64,000 bases of DNA from Sulfurovum sp. AR (GTDB lineage Bacteria > Campylobacterota > Campylobacteria > Campylobacterales > Sulfurovaceae), in NCBI RefSeq assembly GCF_000296775.1, contig NZ_AJLE01000003.1, forward strand, positions 230,586-294,585, written 5' to 3'. The position numbers and the translations under genes were made by a program. Of this stretch, positions 45,011 to 53,691 are shown one piece after another. The stretch's first letter is position 1; each line of letters starts with the position of its first letter. Below the pieces are notes generated by a model that was not told the origin of the DNA, searched no databases, and saw only the letters and a program-made list of their open reading frames with translations.

Positions 45011-45709
45011 CTACTTTACTGTAATGTATCCATCACCAAAGAGTCCCACAGGGAAACGCTCAGCTTTGACCTCTGCCAACATCTTTCTTGATCTGGAATC
45101 GATGGTTGGATAGATTTTGTAAATCGTTCCGGTATAGAGAGTATCATCCCCGTCTACCTTGTATTTAAAACTGTCACCGACCTTTACTTTCTTATGATAT
45201 TTCTGATCGAATTTTAAAATAAGCTTGCGTGCCTTGAGACTTTGTATATCGTATACTTCTGTGATCATTTGACCGCTGACCACATCTCCGACTTCAATAT
45301 GCTTTGCAGTGATAATTCCGTCAAAAGGGGCACGCAGATAGGTTTTCTCTAAAAGTGCATCCTGATACTTAAGTTGGACTTTTGCATTATCATATTTATA
45401 GGCATAACTCTCAAACAAAGAGACATTAATATGCTGCTGCACCTTTTTTTGTCGTTCATAATCACTTTGCGCATATTTCAAAGCCACTTTTGAAACTTCA
45501 ACCATCGCTTCAATATCATCATTGAGTAGCTCAGCGAGCAGTTCATCTTTTTTCACAACTGAACCGATGTCCACCTTCATCTCTCCAACAATTCCGCTGC
45601 TGCTGAATGCCAAAGAGGCACTCTTTTCCGCTTTGACATCAAATGTCGCATAGATCTCCTCTGCATTCAAATGCAATACTGCCAATAGTAAAACGATCAT
45701 TTTTTTCAT
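45011..45709 (-). CDS. Periplasmic adaptor (membrane fusion protein) of the RND pump
   Basis: 232 residues, short for the family (AcrA is about 397). Signal peptide (MKKMIVLLLAVLHLNA), lipoyl-half VGEMKVDIGSVVKKDELLAELL and second half YLRAPFDGIITAKHIEVGDVVSG with a short coiled coil in between, then a beta-barrel. It bridges the RND pump and TolC. It starts with an ATGA overlap on the TolC-like gene and ends 6 bases before the RND gene. Confidence 0.88.
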   Translation of the reverse strand: MKKMIVLLLAVLHLNAEEIYATFDVKAEKSASLAFSSSGIVGEMKVDIGSVVKKDELLAELLNDDIEAMVEVSKVALKYAQSDYERQKKVQQHINVSLFESYAYKYDNAKVQLKYQDALLEKTYLRAPFDGIITAKHIEVGDVVSGQMITEVYDIQSLKARKLILKFDQKYHKKVKVGDSFKYKVDGDDTLYTGTIYKIYPTIDSRSRKMLAEVKAERFPVGLFGDGYITVK

Positions 45710-46953
45710 TTAATAAACTCCTTTGGGTCTTTCCCTGCATAATAGTAATAGATCGATTTTCCGATCTCATAATCATAAAGTGTCTCTTTGTATCGTGACT
45801 GCGCAACTGTCTTTTGGGTCAATGCATCAAGAAAAGCAATATTGTCGATCAAACCAACCTCAAATTTCTTTTTAAGCACATCATACGTACTTTTTGCAGC
45901 ACGCAAAGCACTTTTGGCACTTTTAAGTCTTGTACGTATTGTTTCTAAACTTTTTTGTGACAGATCATAATTTATTTGCTGTTCTTTTTTTGCATGATCG
46001 ATCTCTGAGAGCAATGCCAACTTCTGATACTTTACTGCTTCACTCTCTTTTGCCATTTTTCCGTTGTCAAAAAGTCTCATGTTCACCGAGATCATTAATT
46101 TGTTTTGATGATCCAATAGTAAGCCATCTCCACTAAGATCACCCATAGAAACGGTATCATCAAAACGTGATTTATTATAGGTATCAGATATGCTTATCTG
46201 GGGTTTGTATCCTGCATCGATGGCATTGGACTGTTCACCGATGGCATTGGCATTGGCTTCAAGTATTTTAATATTTTCAAAAGTTTCAAACCTTACATTT
46301 TCAGGTTCTTTAAAAGAGTCACTTTGTAACTGTGAAACAGGCAAACCGCTTAGAAGCTGTAGATTTTTTTCACTTCGTATCAGTTCCAAACGCGTATTCG
46401 CCATCGTATAGTTATTACTGTCAAATTCCGCCTGAAGTTTATCTACTTCTTCTTGTGTAGAGAGGCCTGCACTCTTAAACTTTTTGATACGCTTGATCTG
46501 TGCACTCAACTCAACAGAACGTTCTTCCAGGGCTTGCAGTGTTGCCTTGAGCTTCTGCAATCCGTAATAATGATGTACGATCTCAAGCGTGATACTTTTT
46601 TCAAACGCACTTTTTTCAAAAAGAGCTGCTTCATGTTCAAATCGCTTAGCATCAAGTAAGGCACTTTTTCTGCCACCGTCATAAATCTCAAAGTTCACCG
46701 TAGCAAATGCACTTGAAGTTTGTCCCGGGTTCACTATATTTGTTGGAGAGACATAGCTATGGCTTGCTCCGATATCCACAGTTGGCCAGTAAGCACTTTT
46801 GGCTGCCTCCATCTCTTCTTGTTTTGCTTTGATACGTATCTCTTTTGCTGTGATCAATCCGTTCTCTTTATTGGCATTTTCTACCAACGTTCTCAAACCA
46901 TAACTTTGAGCAAATATACATAAAGGTAATAACAAACCTAAAAAAATTCTCAT
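45706..46953 (-). CDS. TolC-family outer-membrane efflux protein
   Basis: 415 residues. Signal peptide (MRIFLGLLLPLCIFAQS), two OEP repeats with long coiled coils (AALFEKSAFEKSITLEIVHHYYGLQ region and the repeat ending IAFLDALTQKTVAQSRYKETLYDYE). It forms the outer-membrane duct of the pump. Second gene of the operon, 12 bases after tetR. Confidence 0.92.
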   Translation of the reverse strand: MRIFLGLLLPLCIFAQSYGLRTLVENANKENGLITAKEIRIKAKQEEMEAAKSAYWPTVDIGASHSYVSPTNIVNPGQTSSAFATVNFEIYDGGRKSALLDAKRFEHEAALFEKSAFEKSITLEIVHHYYGLQKLKATLQALEERSVELSAQIKRIKKFKSAGLSTQEEVDKLQAEFDSNNYTMANTRLELIRSEKNLQLLSGLPVSQLQSDSFKEPENVRFETFENIKILEANANAIGEQSNAIDAGYKPQISISDTYNKSRFDDTVSMGDLSGDGLLLDHQNKLMISVNMRLFDNGKMAKESEAVKYQKLALLSEIDHAKKEQQINYDLSQKSLETIRTRLKSAKSALRAAKSTYDVLKKKFEVGLIDNIAFLDALTQKTVAQSRYKETLYDYEIGKSIYYYYAGKDPKEFIK

Positions 46954-46965
46954 CTACTATCCTTC

Positions 46966-47547
46966 TTATTTAGATGGCAAGATCATGTCCAAAAACAGAT
47001 CTATCTCTTTTTTGATATCACATGACTCTAAACGGGAGTCCACGACCAAACCTGTAGCAAACAAAGTTAAAGAACTGGATGAAATAGGCATAGTCTTCTC
47101 AATTTCTCCTGAAGCTTTGCCCGCTTCTAAAATCAGATCGAGTATCATGGTAAATTTCTTTCTGCACTCTTCACTGAAAGCCAGCATTGCTTCTGGTTCA
47201 CTAGAGAGTGAAATAGCAAGAAATTCCTGATACACATTAAGATGCTTCCCTGCTATCTCATTTTCAAACAAGAAATAGAGGAAATGAAACAGTTTCTCTC
47301 TTGTAGTGATGGGTGTGTCCACTAATGCCAATAACTCTTTTTCATGATCGGAAATAAAAGTTGTAATGATTTCAAAAACAATATCTTCCTTGTTTTCAAA
47401 ATACTCATAGATCGTTCCTTTTCCCACACCTGCTGTTTTTGCGATCTGTGATATGGTAAGTGAATTTATCCCCTGTTCCAAGAGTAATTCTCTACATGAA
47501 AGCGCTATATTCCTACGCTTTTCTTCCTTATTTACGATAATTGCCAT
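46966..47547 (-). CDS. TetR-family repressor of the efflux operon
   Basis: 193 residues. N-terminal helix-turn-helix SLTISQIAKTAGVGKGTIYEYFENKEDIV (as LTISQIAKTAGVGKGTIYEYF), typical TetR; the C-terminal ligand domain is unassigned. First gene of tetR-tolC-MFP-RND. A perfect half-site palindrome 19 bases upstream of the start is the likely operator, so it would repress itself and the pump until a substrate binds. Confidence 0.92.
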   Translation of the reverse strand: MAIIVNKEEKRRNIALSCRELLLEQGINSLTISQIAKTAGVGKGTIYEYFENKEDIVFEIITTFISDHEKELLALVDTPITTREKLFHFLYFLFENEIAGKHLNVYQEFLAISLSSEPEAMLAFSEECRKKFTMILDLILEAGKASGEIEKTMPISSSSLTLFATGLVVDSRLESCDIKKEIDLFLDMILPSK

Positions 47548-47565
47548 AGTATTCCTTTATATGAC

Positions 47566-47578
47566 TGACCGTCGGTCA
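47566..47578. promoter_or_regulatory. Palindromic TetR operator
   Basis: TGACCG-T-CGGTCA: 6-bp arms around one central base, within GACTGACCGTCGGTCAATT, 19 bases upstream of the tetR ATG. This resembles operators used by many TetR-type efflux regulators and is the only G/C-rich block in an AT-rich spacer. Confidence 0.75.
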
Positions 47579-47683
47579 ATTAAAGAAGTATAGCATATTT
47601 TATTTATAATTACATTTTGGATCTCTTATATAGTTCTACTGACCATTTTGTAATTTTTAAGCATTCTATTTTGAGTATACAGT

Positions 47684-48331
47684 TTAACCCACTTTGTTCT
47701 TAAGCCTGTTTATCAATTCTATCAACGTTACCCAAAACACTCCCAGCCCTATGCCTGCAAGCACATCACTCAACCAATGTACATCCAGATAAACTCTAGA
47801 AAAAGCAATGAAAATTGGCCAAACGATACAAGCTATCACTATGACTGATCGTAAACCCAGAGAAGAGACTCTTTTAGCAAGTATAAAATAAAGAGCCAAT
47901 GCCATGGCAGTTGCCATTGTTGCATGCCCTGAGGGGAAAGAGTGGGTTGCTATCGAAAGTATATCTGAACTCGGTCTTACACGTTGCACGATCATTTTGA
48001 TAAAAATATAGGCTATATTTGCACCTAATACAGCAAAGAAATAGAACAAAAGATCGTTATACCATCTCTTATAGACCAAAAAAAGCATCATCAATAGTGA
48101 AAAAACAAAAATACCTATCGCACCGTTGAAATGGGTCAGCGTAACCATAAACTTAGTCAATAATGGAGTTTGTATAGCATTGATATGGGTCTCTATCCAT
48201 CGATCTATCACAAGAATATACTCTTTTTCTACCACATCTTCTGTAATTTTTGCAAACAGATAAAAACCTAGAATATTCATTATGATCACTGCTTTGTTTA
48301 TAAAAAAAAATGTGAATACTTTAGTTTTCAT
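47684..48331 (-). CDS. PAP2-family membrane phosphatase
   Basis: 215 residues, about six hydrophobic helices. PAP2 motifs are in order: KMIVQRVRP (motif 1), PSGH (motif 2, in SFPSGHATMATA) and SRVYLDVHWLSDVLAG (motif 3). The catalytic His is conserved. Such enzymes dephosphorylate phosphatidate, undecaprenyl pyrophosphate or lipid A. The last 11 codon bases of the MFS gene overlap its start, so the two are co-translated. Confidence 0.88.
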   Translation of the reverse strand: MKTKVFTFFFINKAVIIMNILGFYLFAKITEDVVEKEYILVIDRWIETHINAIQTPLLTKFMVTLTHFNGAIGIFVFSLLMMLFLVYKRWYNDLLFYFFAVLGANIAYIFIKMIVQRVRPSSDILSIATHSFPSGHATMATAMALALYFILAKRVSSLGLRSVIVIACIVWPIFIAFSRVYLDVHWLSDVLAGIGLGVFWVTLIELINRLKNKVG

Positions 48332-49478
48332 GACGACCCTTCATCAAAAAAAACAACAGTGTCATGACTAAAGTCCCCACCAAAGAGTATATCAATGCAT
48401 TCTGCATATTCCAATGTTCCCATATGAGTCCTGCGATGTATGCACCTAATGCCCCAAAGAGTGCTACTCCTGCATAAAAAACGCCATAGACTGAGCCTTT
48501 ATTGGTTGCACTCTGTGCTATAAACGCACGGTTTGCATTTAGTGAAGCCACGGTGAAAAGTCCCAGAAAAGCATAGGCGATCCAAGTAAAAAAAGGACTC
48601 TTAAGCATTAAAAATCCTTGAGAAGCTACACCACAAGCATAAGAGAATGCCAAGACACGTTTCACACCAAATCGATCAATGAGTATACCAAAAAGATAAC
48701 TGCTCATTGTCTGTACGCCCGAAGAGACAACAAAGAGCAGAGGGATGACAGCTGTGGCAATGCCCACCGCTTTAGCTTGCATCGTAAAAAAAGAAGGACT
48801 AAAAACAAAAAGCAAAAATAAAAAATAAAAAAACAGTGCACCGATCGTTTTTTTGTCATTCTGTGTCAATGTAAACGATTGTTCGCGGTGGCTGATCGGC
48901 TTAGGGACATCACGTACAAAAAATGCTACGATCACAAGTCCTATGATACCGGGGAGAAAAGTAGCATAAAAGATGTTACGCATGACCGTTTCACTCTGAC
49001 CAAAGTACCAAAGCAGTACAAAGAGTAGTAGTGCACCGCTCAACTCTCCTGCGATATCCATCATCTTATGAAAACCAAAGGTTTTACCCGATGCACGTGC
49101 TGTGCTATACTGAACGATCATCACATCTTTAGGCGCAGAACGCAGCCCTTTCCCCAATCTCTCAGCTACCTGTAAACCTGCTACTGTTTTATACCCTTGT
49201 GTCAATCCTATCAGAGACTTGCTCAACGCAGAAAAAGCATATCCTGCCACGACCAAGGGTTTGACAATACCATATCTGTCGGAAATATAACCCGATACTA
49301 AACGAAGCGCATAAGAGGCAAAAGTAGATATCGCTACGATAATACCCAGTTTGTCCATCCCCTCCTCCAAGACCACTACAACAAAGATAGGTAAAATGGG
49401 CATAATCATCGCAGAAGCCATATCGGTAAAAAAACTTACCCAACCCAGCATAATGACATTTTTATTGATACGTTTCAT
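48321..49478 (-). CDS. Major facilitator superfamily transporter
   Basis: 385 residues with about twelve hydrophobic helices. The loop 2-3 motif is recognisable (SGYISDRYGIVKPLVV) and again in the second half (FGILIDRFGVKRVLA). Drug or sugar transport; substrate unknown. It precedes and overlaps the PAP2 gene. Confidence 0.85.
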   Translation of the reverse strand: MKRINKNVIMLGWVSFFTDMASAMIMPILPIFVVVVLEEGMDKLGIIVAISTFASYALRLVSGYISDRYGIVKPLVVAGYAFSALSKSLIGLTQGYKTVAGLQVAERLGKGLRSAPKDVMIVQYSTARASGKTFGFHKMMDIAGELSGALLLFVLLWYFGQSETVMRNIFYATFLPGIIGLVIVAFFVRDVPKPISHREQSFTLTQNDKKTIGALFFYFLFLLFVFSPSFFTMQAKAVGIATAVIPLLFVVSSGVQTMSSYLFGILIDRFGVKRVLAFSYACGVASQGFLMLKSPFFTWIAYAFLGLFTVASLNANRAFIAQSATNKGSVYGVFYAGVALFGALGAYIAGLIWEHWNMQNALIYSLVGTLVMTLLFFLMKGRHEN

Positions 49479-49578
49479 AGTCTTGTATAGTTCTCACGCG
49501 TATTCAGATCTGTCATGATCGTTTCCCTCGCTTTAGAATATTGGTCTGTGTATCCCGTCAAGCAGTCAGTAAAACATA

Positions 49579-50142
49579 CTAAAGTTCCCTGACTCCTCTA
49601 GCTACATCTTCTTCCAGCTGTGCAAATGCTCTGTCCATAGCATCTACTATACTGCCGGCATCCATACTTGTTGGGAAAGTTGTACTAAATAATTTAAGTA
49701 CCCTTTTGTCTGTTTTCATATCTCTTGCTTCCCAGCTTGCATCAAGATAAACCGTACCTTCTTGGGCAATAAAACGTGATACTTGCACGTTTATTTTGAT
49801 GTCGGGCTGACCATCAACACCCCAAGGATATGGGTACACACCGGGCTGTTTAAACTTTTTTTGCAAGAATGAAATCAGTCTGCTTGTCAATCCTGCATCC
49901 ATATCTTCGGCCCATGCTGAGCCCCCTAAAAATATAACATGGTTTGATGATTTGGCAACAGCGATCTCTCTTTTAAAAAGATACTTAGGTACCTTCACTT
50001 TCTCAACCCCTATTATTTGAGACTTGTAAGGATAACTCTCTTTAGGTTGTGAAGCTGTGGAAAGGACATAATAGTTATTCAAGGCACAGCCACTTACTAT
50101 CAATAGAGCCCACACTGTTAATAATAGTTTAATTTTGATCAT
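49579..50142 (-). CDS. pqiC: PqiC-like lipoprotein (YmbA family)
   Basis: 187 residues. Lipoprotein signal, lipobox VSGC (Cys 19), then the ABC-type transport auxiliary fold (YYVLSTASQPKE, VEKVKVPKYLFKREIAV, then a later DASWEARDMKT). PqiC anchors the PqiAB bridge at the outer membrane. It follows pqiB with a one-base overlap (TAATG). Confidence 0.82.
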   Translation of the reverse strand: MIKIKLLLTVWALLIVSGCALNNYYVLSTASQPKESYPYKSQIIGVEKVKVPKYLFKREIAVAKSSNHVIFLGGSAWAEDMDAGLTSRLISFLQKKFKQPGVYPYPWGVDGQPDIKINVQVSRFIAQEGTVYLDASWEARDMKTDKRVLKLFSTTFPTSMDAGSIVDAMDRAFAQLEEDVARGVREL

Positions 50143-51734
50143 TATTTATCTCCAAAAATAAGTGAATTTGGTTTACGGTTCATCAGTTTAAGGAACTCCT
50201 CCATCTCTTGAGATGTTTCTGTCACCTCTTTAAGTGTTTGAGAAATTTGATGTGTTAAGAGAGAATTACTGTCATACCCTTTGAGTACTTTTTTAGCTGT
50301 ACGGAGTGTTGTTGTCAACTCTTTCATGGCTTTATTCATCTCATCCGGCATCGTTTTAAAGTTTTTTGCCTCTGTCATTGCATGGAGATTGTTCACAGTC
50401 TTTTGTAGGTCTGCTACTATTATCTGTAAAGGCTCTGCATTCTCATCAACCACTTTATTTAAAGAAGCAACCAGTTTTTCAACTCCATCGACTATGCCTC
50501 TTGTATCATTAGGGACAGATGGAAGACGTACAAAATGCTCTCCATGTATAATACTTCTTTTCGTGGTGTTCGTATCAAAGACCAAGTCAACAAAAAGTGT
50601 ACCTGTAAAAGGGTCTGCAGAAGATATTTTTGTACTTAAACCTTCTTCTAAAGCCTGATAGAATTTTTGTTGGCAACTTATTACATCATCATGCTTTGAA
50701 GCAAATGAGGAGAGATCTATATCAACAAGGATCTGCCCCAGTATCTTATGTGACTGCATATTATAGGAAAGTCTAATATCTTTTACACGTCCTACTTCAT
50801 ACCCTTCATACTGTACCAGTGCACCTTTTTTGAGTTTAGCGATGGAATCCTCAGTCAAAATTTCAAAGGTATTGATAAAATCTCCACCTTTTCCTATCAC
50901 CTGTCCTTCTGCCAGATTAGCATTTTTGTAAAGACGGAAAACAAATTTTTCAGGTACCGTGTCAGAAGCATCCTCTCCTGTAGACGAGAATTCTATACCT
51001 CCTTGTACTAAATGCGTCACAGGTGCTACATTAACATCAAGTCTGCCGTGAGCCAGACTCATCTCGACAGTGCTCGTGACCCAGAACTTGGAACTTCTGT
51101 GCACATAAGGTACATAGAGTTTGTTGATGAACACTACAAACTCAACACCCTGCCCATCCAAAGAGATGTTGACATGTTCTACCTGACCCGCTTCAATATT
51201 TTTAAAATAGACAGGTGTACCTGCTTTGACATTGTAGCTTGAGGGTGCACTAAGCTGAAAATACATGCCATCTTCTGTATACCTATATGCCTGTGTTAAA
51301 CCATGAAAAAAATTTTTGGCTTCTCCGCCTTTGGCAGAATACATATCGATATAGGTTCCGGATATCAATGTCTCCAGACCTGAAACACCGGATATACCTA
51401 CTACAGGCTTAACGATCCAGAATTTTGCATGGGTATTAAGATACGGGGTAGCAGATTTTTCCATTCTTGCGATCACCGTCACACCTTCACCCTCTTCTTG
51501 CAATACGATCTTTTTTACTGTACCTATAGGTACATTTCTGTATTTAATTTGGCTCTGTCCTGCATGCAATCCTGCATTTTCCGGAAAAACAATTTCTATT
51601 TCAGGTCCGAGTTCAGCAAAATACTGGTAGGCCAACCATCCAGCTATAATAAATGCGATAAATGGCACGATCCATATGGAGGTAATAAGGTTGAATTTAC
51701 TTGATTCTTCTATTGTAGGTCGCTGTGTTGACAT
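50142..51734 (-). CDS. pqiB: PqiB: three-MCE-domain lipid transport bridge
   Basis: 530 residues. One N-terminal membrane helix (about 20-37, IVPFIAFIIAGWLAYQYF), then three MlaD/MCE domains: about 45-135 (GLHAGQSQIKYRNVPIGTVK), about 160-240 (AGTPVYFKNIEAGQVEHV) and about 270-370 (KKGALVQYEGYEVGRVKDI). A C-terminal helical needle (about 410-525) completes the family layout. It forms a hexameric tunnel for phospholipids across the periplasm. Confidence 0.93.
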   Translation of the reverse strand: MSTQRPTIEESSKFNLITSIWIVPFIAFIIAGWLAYQYFAELGPEIEIVFPENAGLHAGQSQIKYRNVPIGTVKKIVLQEEGEGVTVIARMEKSATPYLNTHAKFWIVKPVVGISGVSGLETLISGTYIDMYSAKGGEAKNFFHGLTQAYRYTEDGMYFQLSAPSSYNVKAGTPVYFKNIEAGQVEHVNISLDGQGVEFVVFINKLYVPYVHRSSKFWVTSTVEMSLAHGRLDVNVAPVTHLVQGGIEFSSTGEDASDTVPEKFVFRLYKNANLAEGQVIGKGGDFINTFEILTEDSIAKLKKGALVQYEGYEVGRVKDIRLSYNMQSHKILGQILVDIDLSSFASKHDDVISCQQKFYQALEEGLSTKISSADPFTGTLFVDLVFDTNTTKRSIIHGEHFVRLPSVPNDTRGIVDGVEKLVASLNKVVDENAEPLQIIVADLQKTVNNLHAMTEAKNFKTMPDEMNKAMKELTTTLRTAKKVLKGYDSNSLLTHQISQTLKEVTETSQEMEEFLKLMNRKPNSLIFGDK

Positions 51735-52334
51735 TTATTGATATCCCTTAATTAGACGTTCATTAAAAGCATGTGCTGCTAAAAGTGTAAAAAATACTGA
51801 GAGTGCAAAAGCAGTTGCTGCCATTCCCGCAATGATCTCGATGTTGGCAAGATGAATGAGTGCTGCAAGTATAGCTACTACAAAAACATCAATCATAGAC
51901 CATGGACCTATGACCTCTGTCATATAATACAATTTGTGCTTATTGACTTTCTTATCTTTCCCTATAGGGTATTTTACACTAATCAATAAATAAATCAAAA
52001 CAAGAAACTTGAGTACAGGTATCAGGATGGATGCAACAAAGATGATCATAGCGATAGGATAGGAACCATGTTCCCATAACATGACAACACCGCCCAAGAG
52101 TGTATTGCCCTCCTCACTACCAAACTGTTTCGTGATGAGCATAGGATAGATATTGGCAGGTATATAGGCGATCATAGCCGTGATAAGGTATGCCCAAGAT
52201 CTTTCTGTACTAAAACGTTTATGATGATAGATAGTAGAATCACAACGGCGACACCGGTTCTCTCTACCCTTATCTACATTCACAGCCCCGCATATCGGGC
52301 ATCTTATGAGTTTGTCTTCGTCTATCTCTATCAC
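51735..52334 (-). CDS. pqiA: PqiA-type membrane protein, second gene
   Basis: 199 residues: four helices plus a cytoplasmic zinc ribbon (CPIC and CRRC pairs, residues about 12-33). E. coli PqiA is a tandem of two such halves; here each half is a separate gene. It starts with a GTG overlapping the first pqiA stop as GTGA and leads directly into pqiB. Confidence 0.85.
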   Translation of the reverse strand: MIEIDEDKLIRCPICGAVNVDKGRENRCRRCDSTIYHHKRFSTERSWAYLITAMIAYIPANIYPMLITKQFGSEEGNTLLGGVVMLWEHGSYPIAMIIFVASILIPVLKFLVLIYLLISVKYPIGKDKKVNKHKLYYMTEVIGPWSMIDVFVVAILAALIHLANIEIIAGMAATAFALSVFFTLLAAHAFNERLIKGYQ

Positions 52335-52975
52335 TTTGTATCCTCATCACATACGATTCTTTTTCTCAACATCCATAGGTCAAAGAGATGCATACGTTTA
52401 ACTATATAAAGGTCGATCAGTACAAAAACCATGAGTGCCCAAAATGCAATACCTATATGAATTTGTGCATACCCGATCAATTTTACCAGTGCGACGAGTA
52501 TACTGATCAGAAATATATCGGTCATACTCCAAGGCTTGATATGTGCAAGCAAAACAAGAAGTTCTTTGGTTAAGTTCTTACCCCGTTTCATCTTTAAAAG
52601 CGTAAAAAGCAGCATATTGATCGTAAAGACCATGAAAGGAAAAATAAAAATAAGAAAGGTACAAAGGACCCCTACAAAATAAAACCCATATTCAAACAAA
52701 GAAAAAATCGTTTTAGGGACCGTAATGAACTGTCCGTGTCCGAGTATCTCTATCTGTACCAAAGGAAAGACATTGGCCAATAAAAAAAACACAAGGCCCG
52801 TGATACTCAATGCCAGACCATGATCAATCAGTTTACTGTCATATCTGTAGAGTACTGCCCCGCATGATGAACAGCATGCCTTCGTACCATCTTTCAGAGG
52901 TAACGCTTCATGCAGTGTAAAACATTGCTCACAGAGGATAAGGTTATCAAGTGCATCTTCATTTTCAAGTTTCAT
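52331..52975 (-). CDS. pqiA: PqiA-type membrane protein, first gene
   Basis: 214 residues with the same fold as its neighbour: zinc ribbon with CEQC and CSSC pairs near the N terminus and four helices (e.g. GLALSITGLVFFLLANVFPL). Membrane component of the Pqi system, proposed to feed lipids to PqiB. It is the first gene of the pqiA-pqiA-pqiB-pqiC operon, with a divergent lipid-kinase-like gene upstream. Confidence 0.85.
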   Translation of the reverse strand: MKLENEDALDNLILCEQCFTLHEALPLKDGTKACCSSCGAVLYRYDSKLIDHGLALSITGLVFFLLANVFPLVQIEILGHGQFITVPKTIFSLFEYGFYFVGVLCTFLIFIFPFMVFTINMLLFTLLKMKRGKNLTKELLVLLAHIKPWSMTDIFLISILVALVKLIGYAQIHIGIAFWALMVFVLIDLYIVKRMHLFDLWMLRKRIVCDEDTK

Positions 52976-53010
52976 AGCTATAATTATAGCTGATATAACT
53001 AAGGACCATA

Positions 53011-53691
53011 ATGCGTATTCTCTCTATAGGTAAAACACTACAACATGACAAACTCGATATAGTATCTATAGAAGGGACATCCTTACATACACTGCCAGAT
53101 ATAGAAGCATTTGACTATATCATCATCTCTGGTGGTGATGGTACGATCAGGCGTGTCATCAAACAACTTCATACGATGACATACTCGGCACATTTCATAC
53201 TCAATCCTATAGGCTCATTTAATGTGGTTGCAAAACTGCACAAAGTACCAAAGCTCCAAACCTTGCTCGATGCTTTGGGCAATAATGAGACCCTCCCAAC
53301 ACAAAAACACCCTTACTTTACTCTCAATGAGGAAATCTTTCTTTTCTCTGCAGGAAATATGGGTGACCTTCAGCATATCTTCCTTGCTGAAACACTGCGT
53401 TTTGGGCTGATTAAAAACAACATGGGGAAATATCTGCTTGCTTTTCTTTTCTTACTACCCCTACACCTCATCATGACACCCTTTATGCTGATGAGTTCGA
53501 ACCGTTTTTTCATCTTCACCCCCGCATCGTTCATCAAAAAATTCGGTAGTTTTTACGGAGAGGTCAAAGAGATGACGATCGAATTGGAAGATACCTATAA
53601 TCATATAGAACTTGATGGTGACATTGTCACAATAGAAGATAATCTTTTACATATCAAGCCGGCAGGATATATCAACATACTTACGAAGTAA
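53011..53691 (+). CDS. Diacylglycerol-kinase-like (DAGK catalytic fold) protein, short
   Basis: 226 residues, clearly shorter than typical DgkB-like enzymes (about 300). The nucleotide motif ISGGDGTIRRVI (about 36-47) and LNPIGSFNVVAKL (the PxGTxND-like motif, altered from GTxN to GSFN) are present. A hydrophobic stretch (LAFLFLLPLHLIMTPFMLM) in the middle may be a membrane-dipping helix. A lipid substrate is probable; the changed GTxN motif and short length weaken the activity prediction. Divergent from the pqi operon and convergent with the helicase gene. Confidence 0.65.
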   Translation: MRILSIGKTLQHDKLDIVSIEGTSLHTLPDIEAFDYIIISGGDGTIRRVIKQLHTMTYSAHFILNPIGSFNVVAKLHKVPKLQTLLDALGNNETLPTQKHPYFTLNEEIFLFSAGNMGDLQHIFLAETLRFGLIKNNMGKYLLAFLFLLPLHLIMTPFMLMSSNRFFIFTPASFIKKFGSFYGEVKEMTIELEDTYNHIELDGDIVTIEDNLLHIKPAGYINILTK

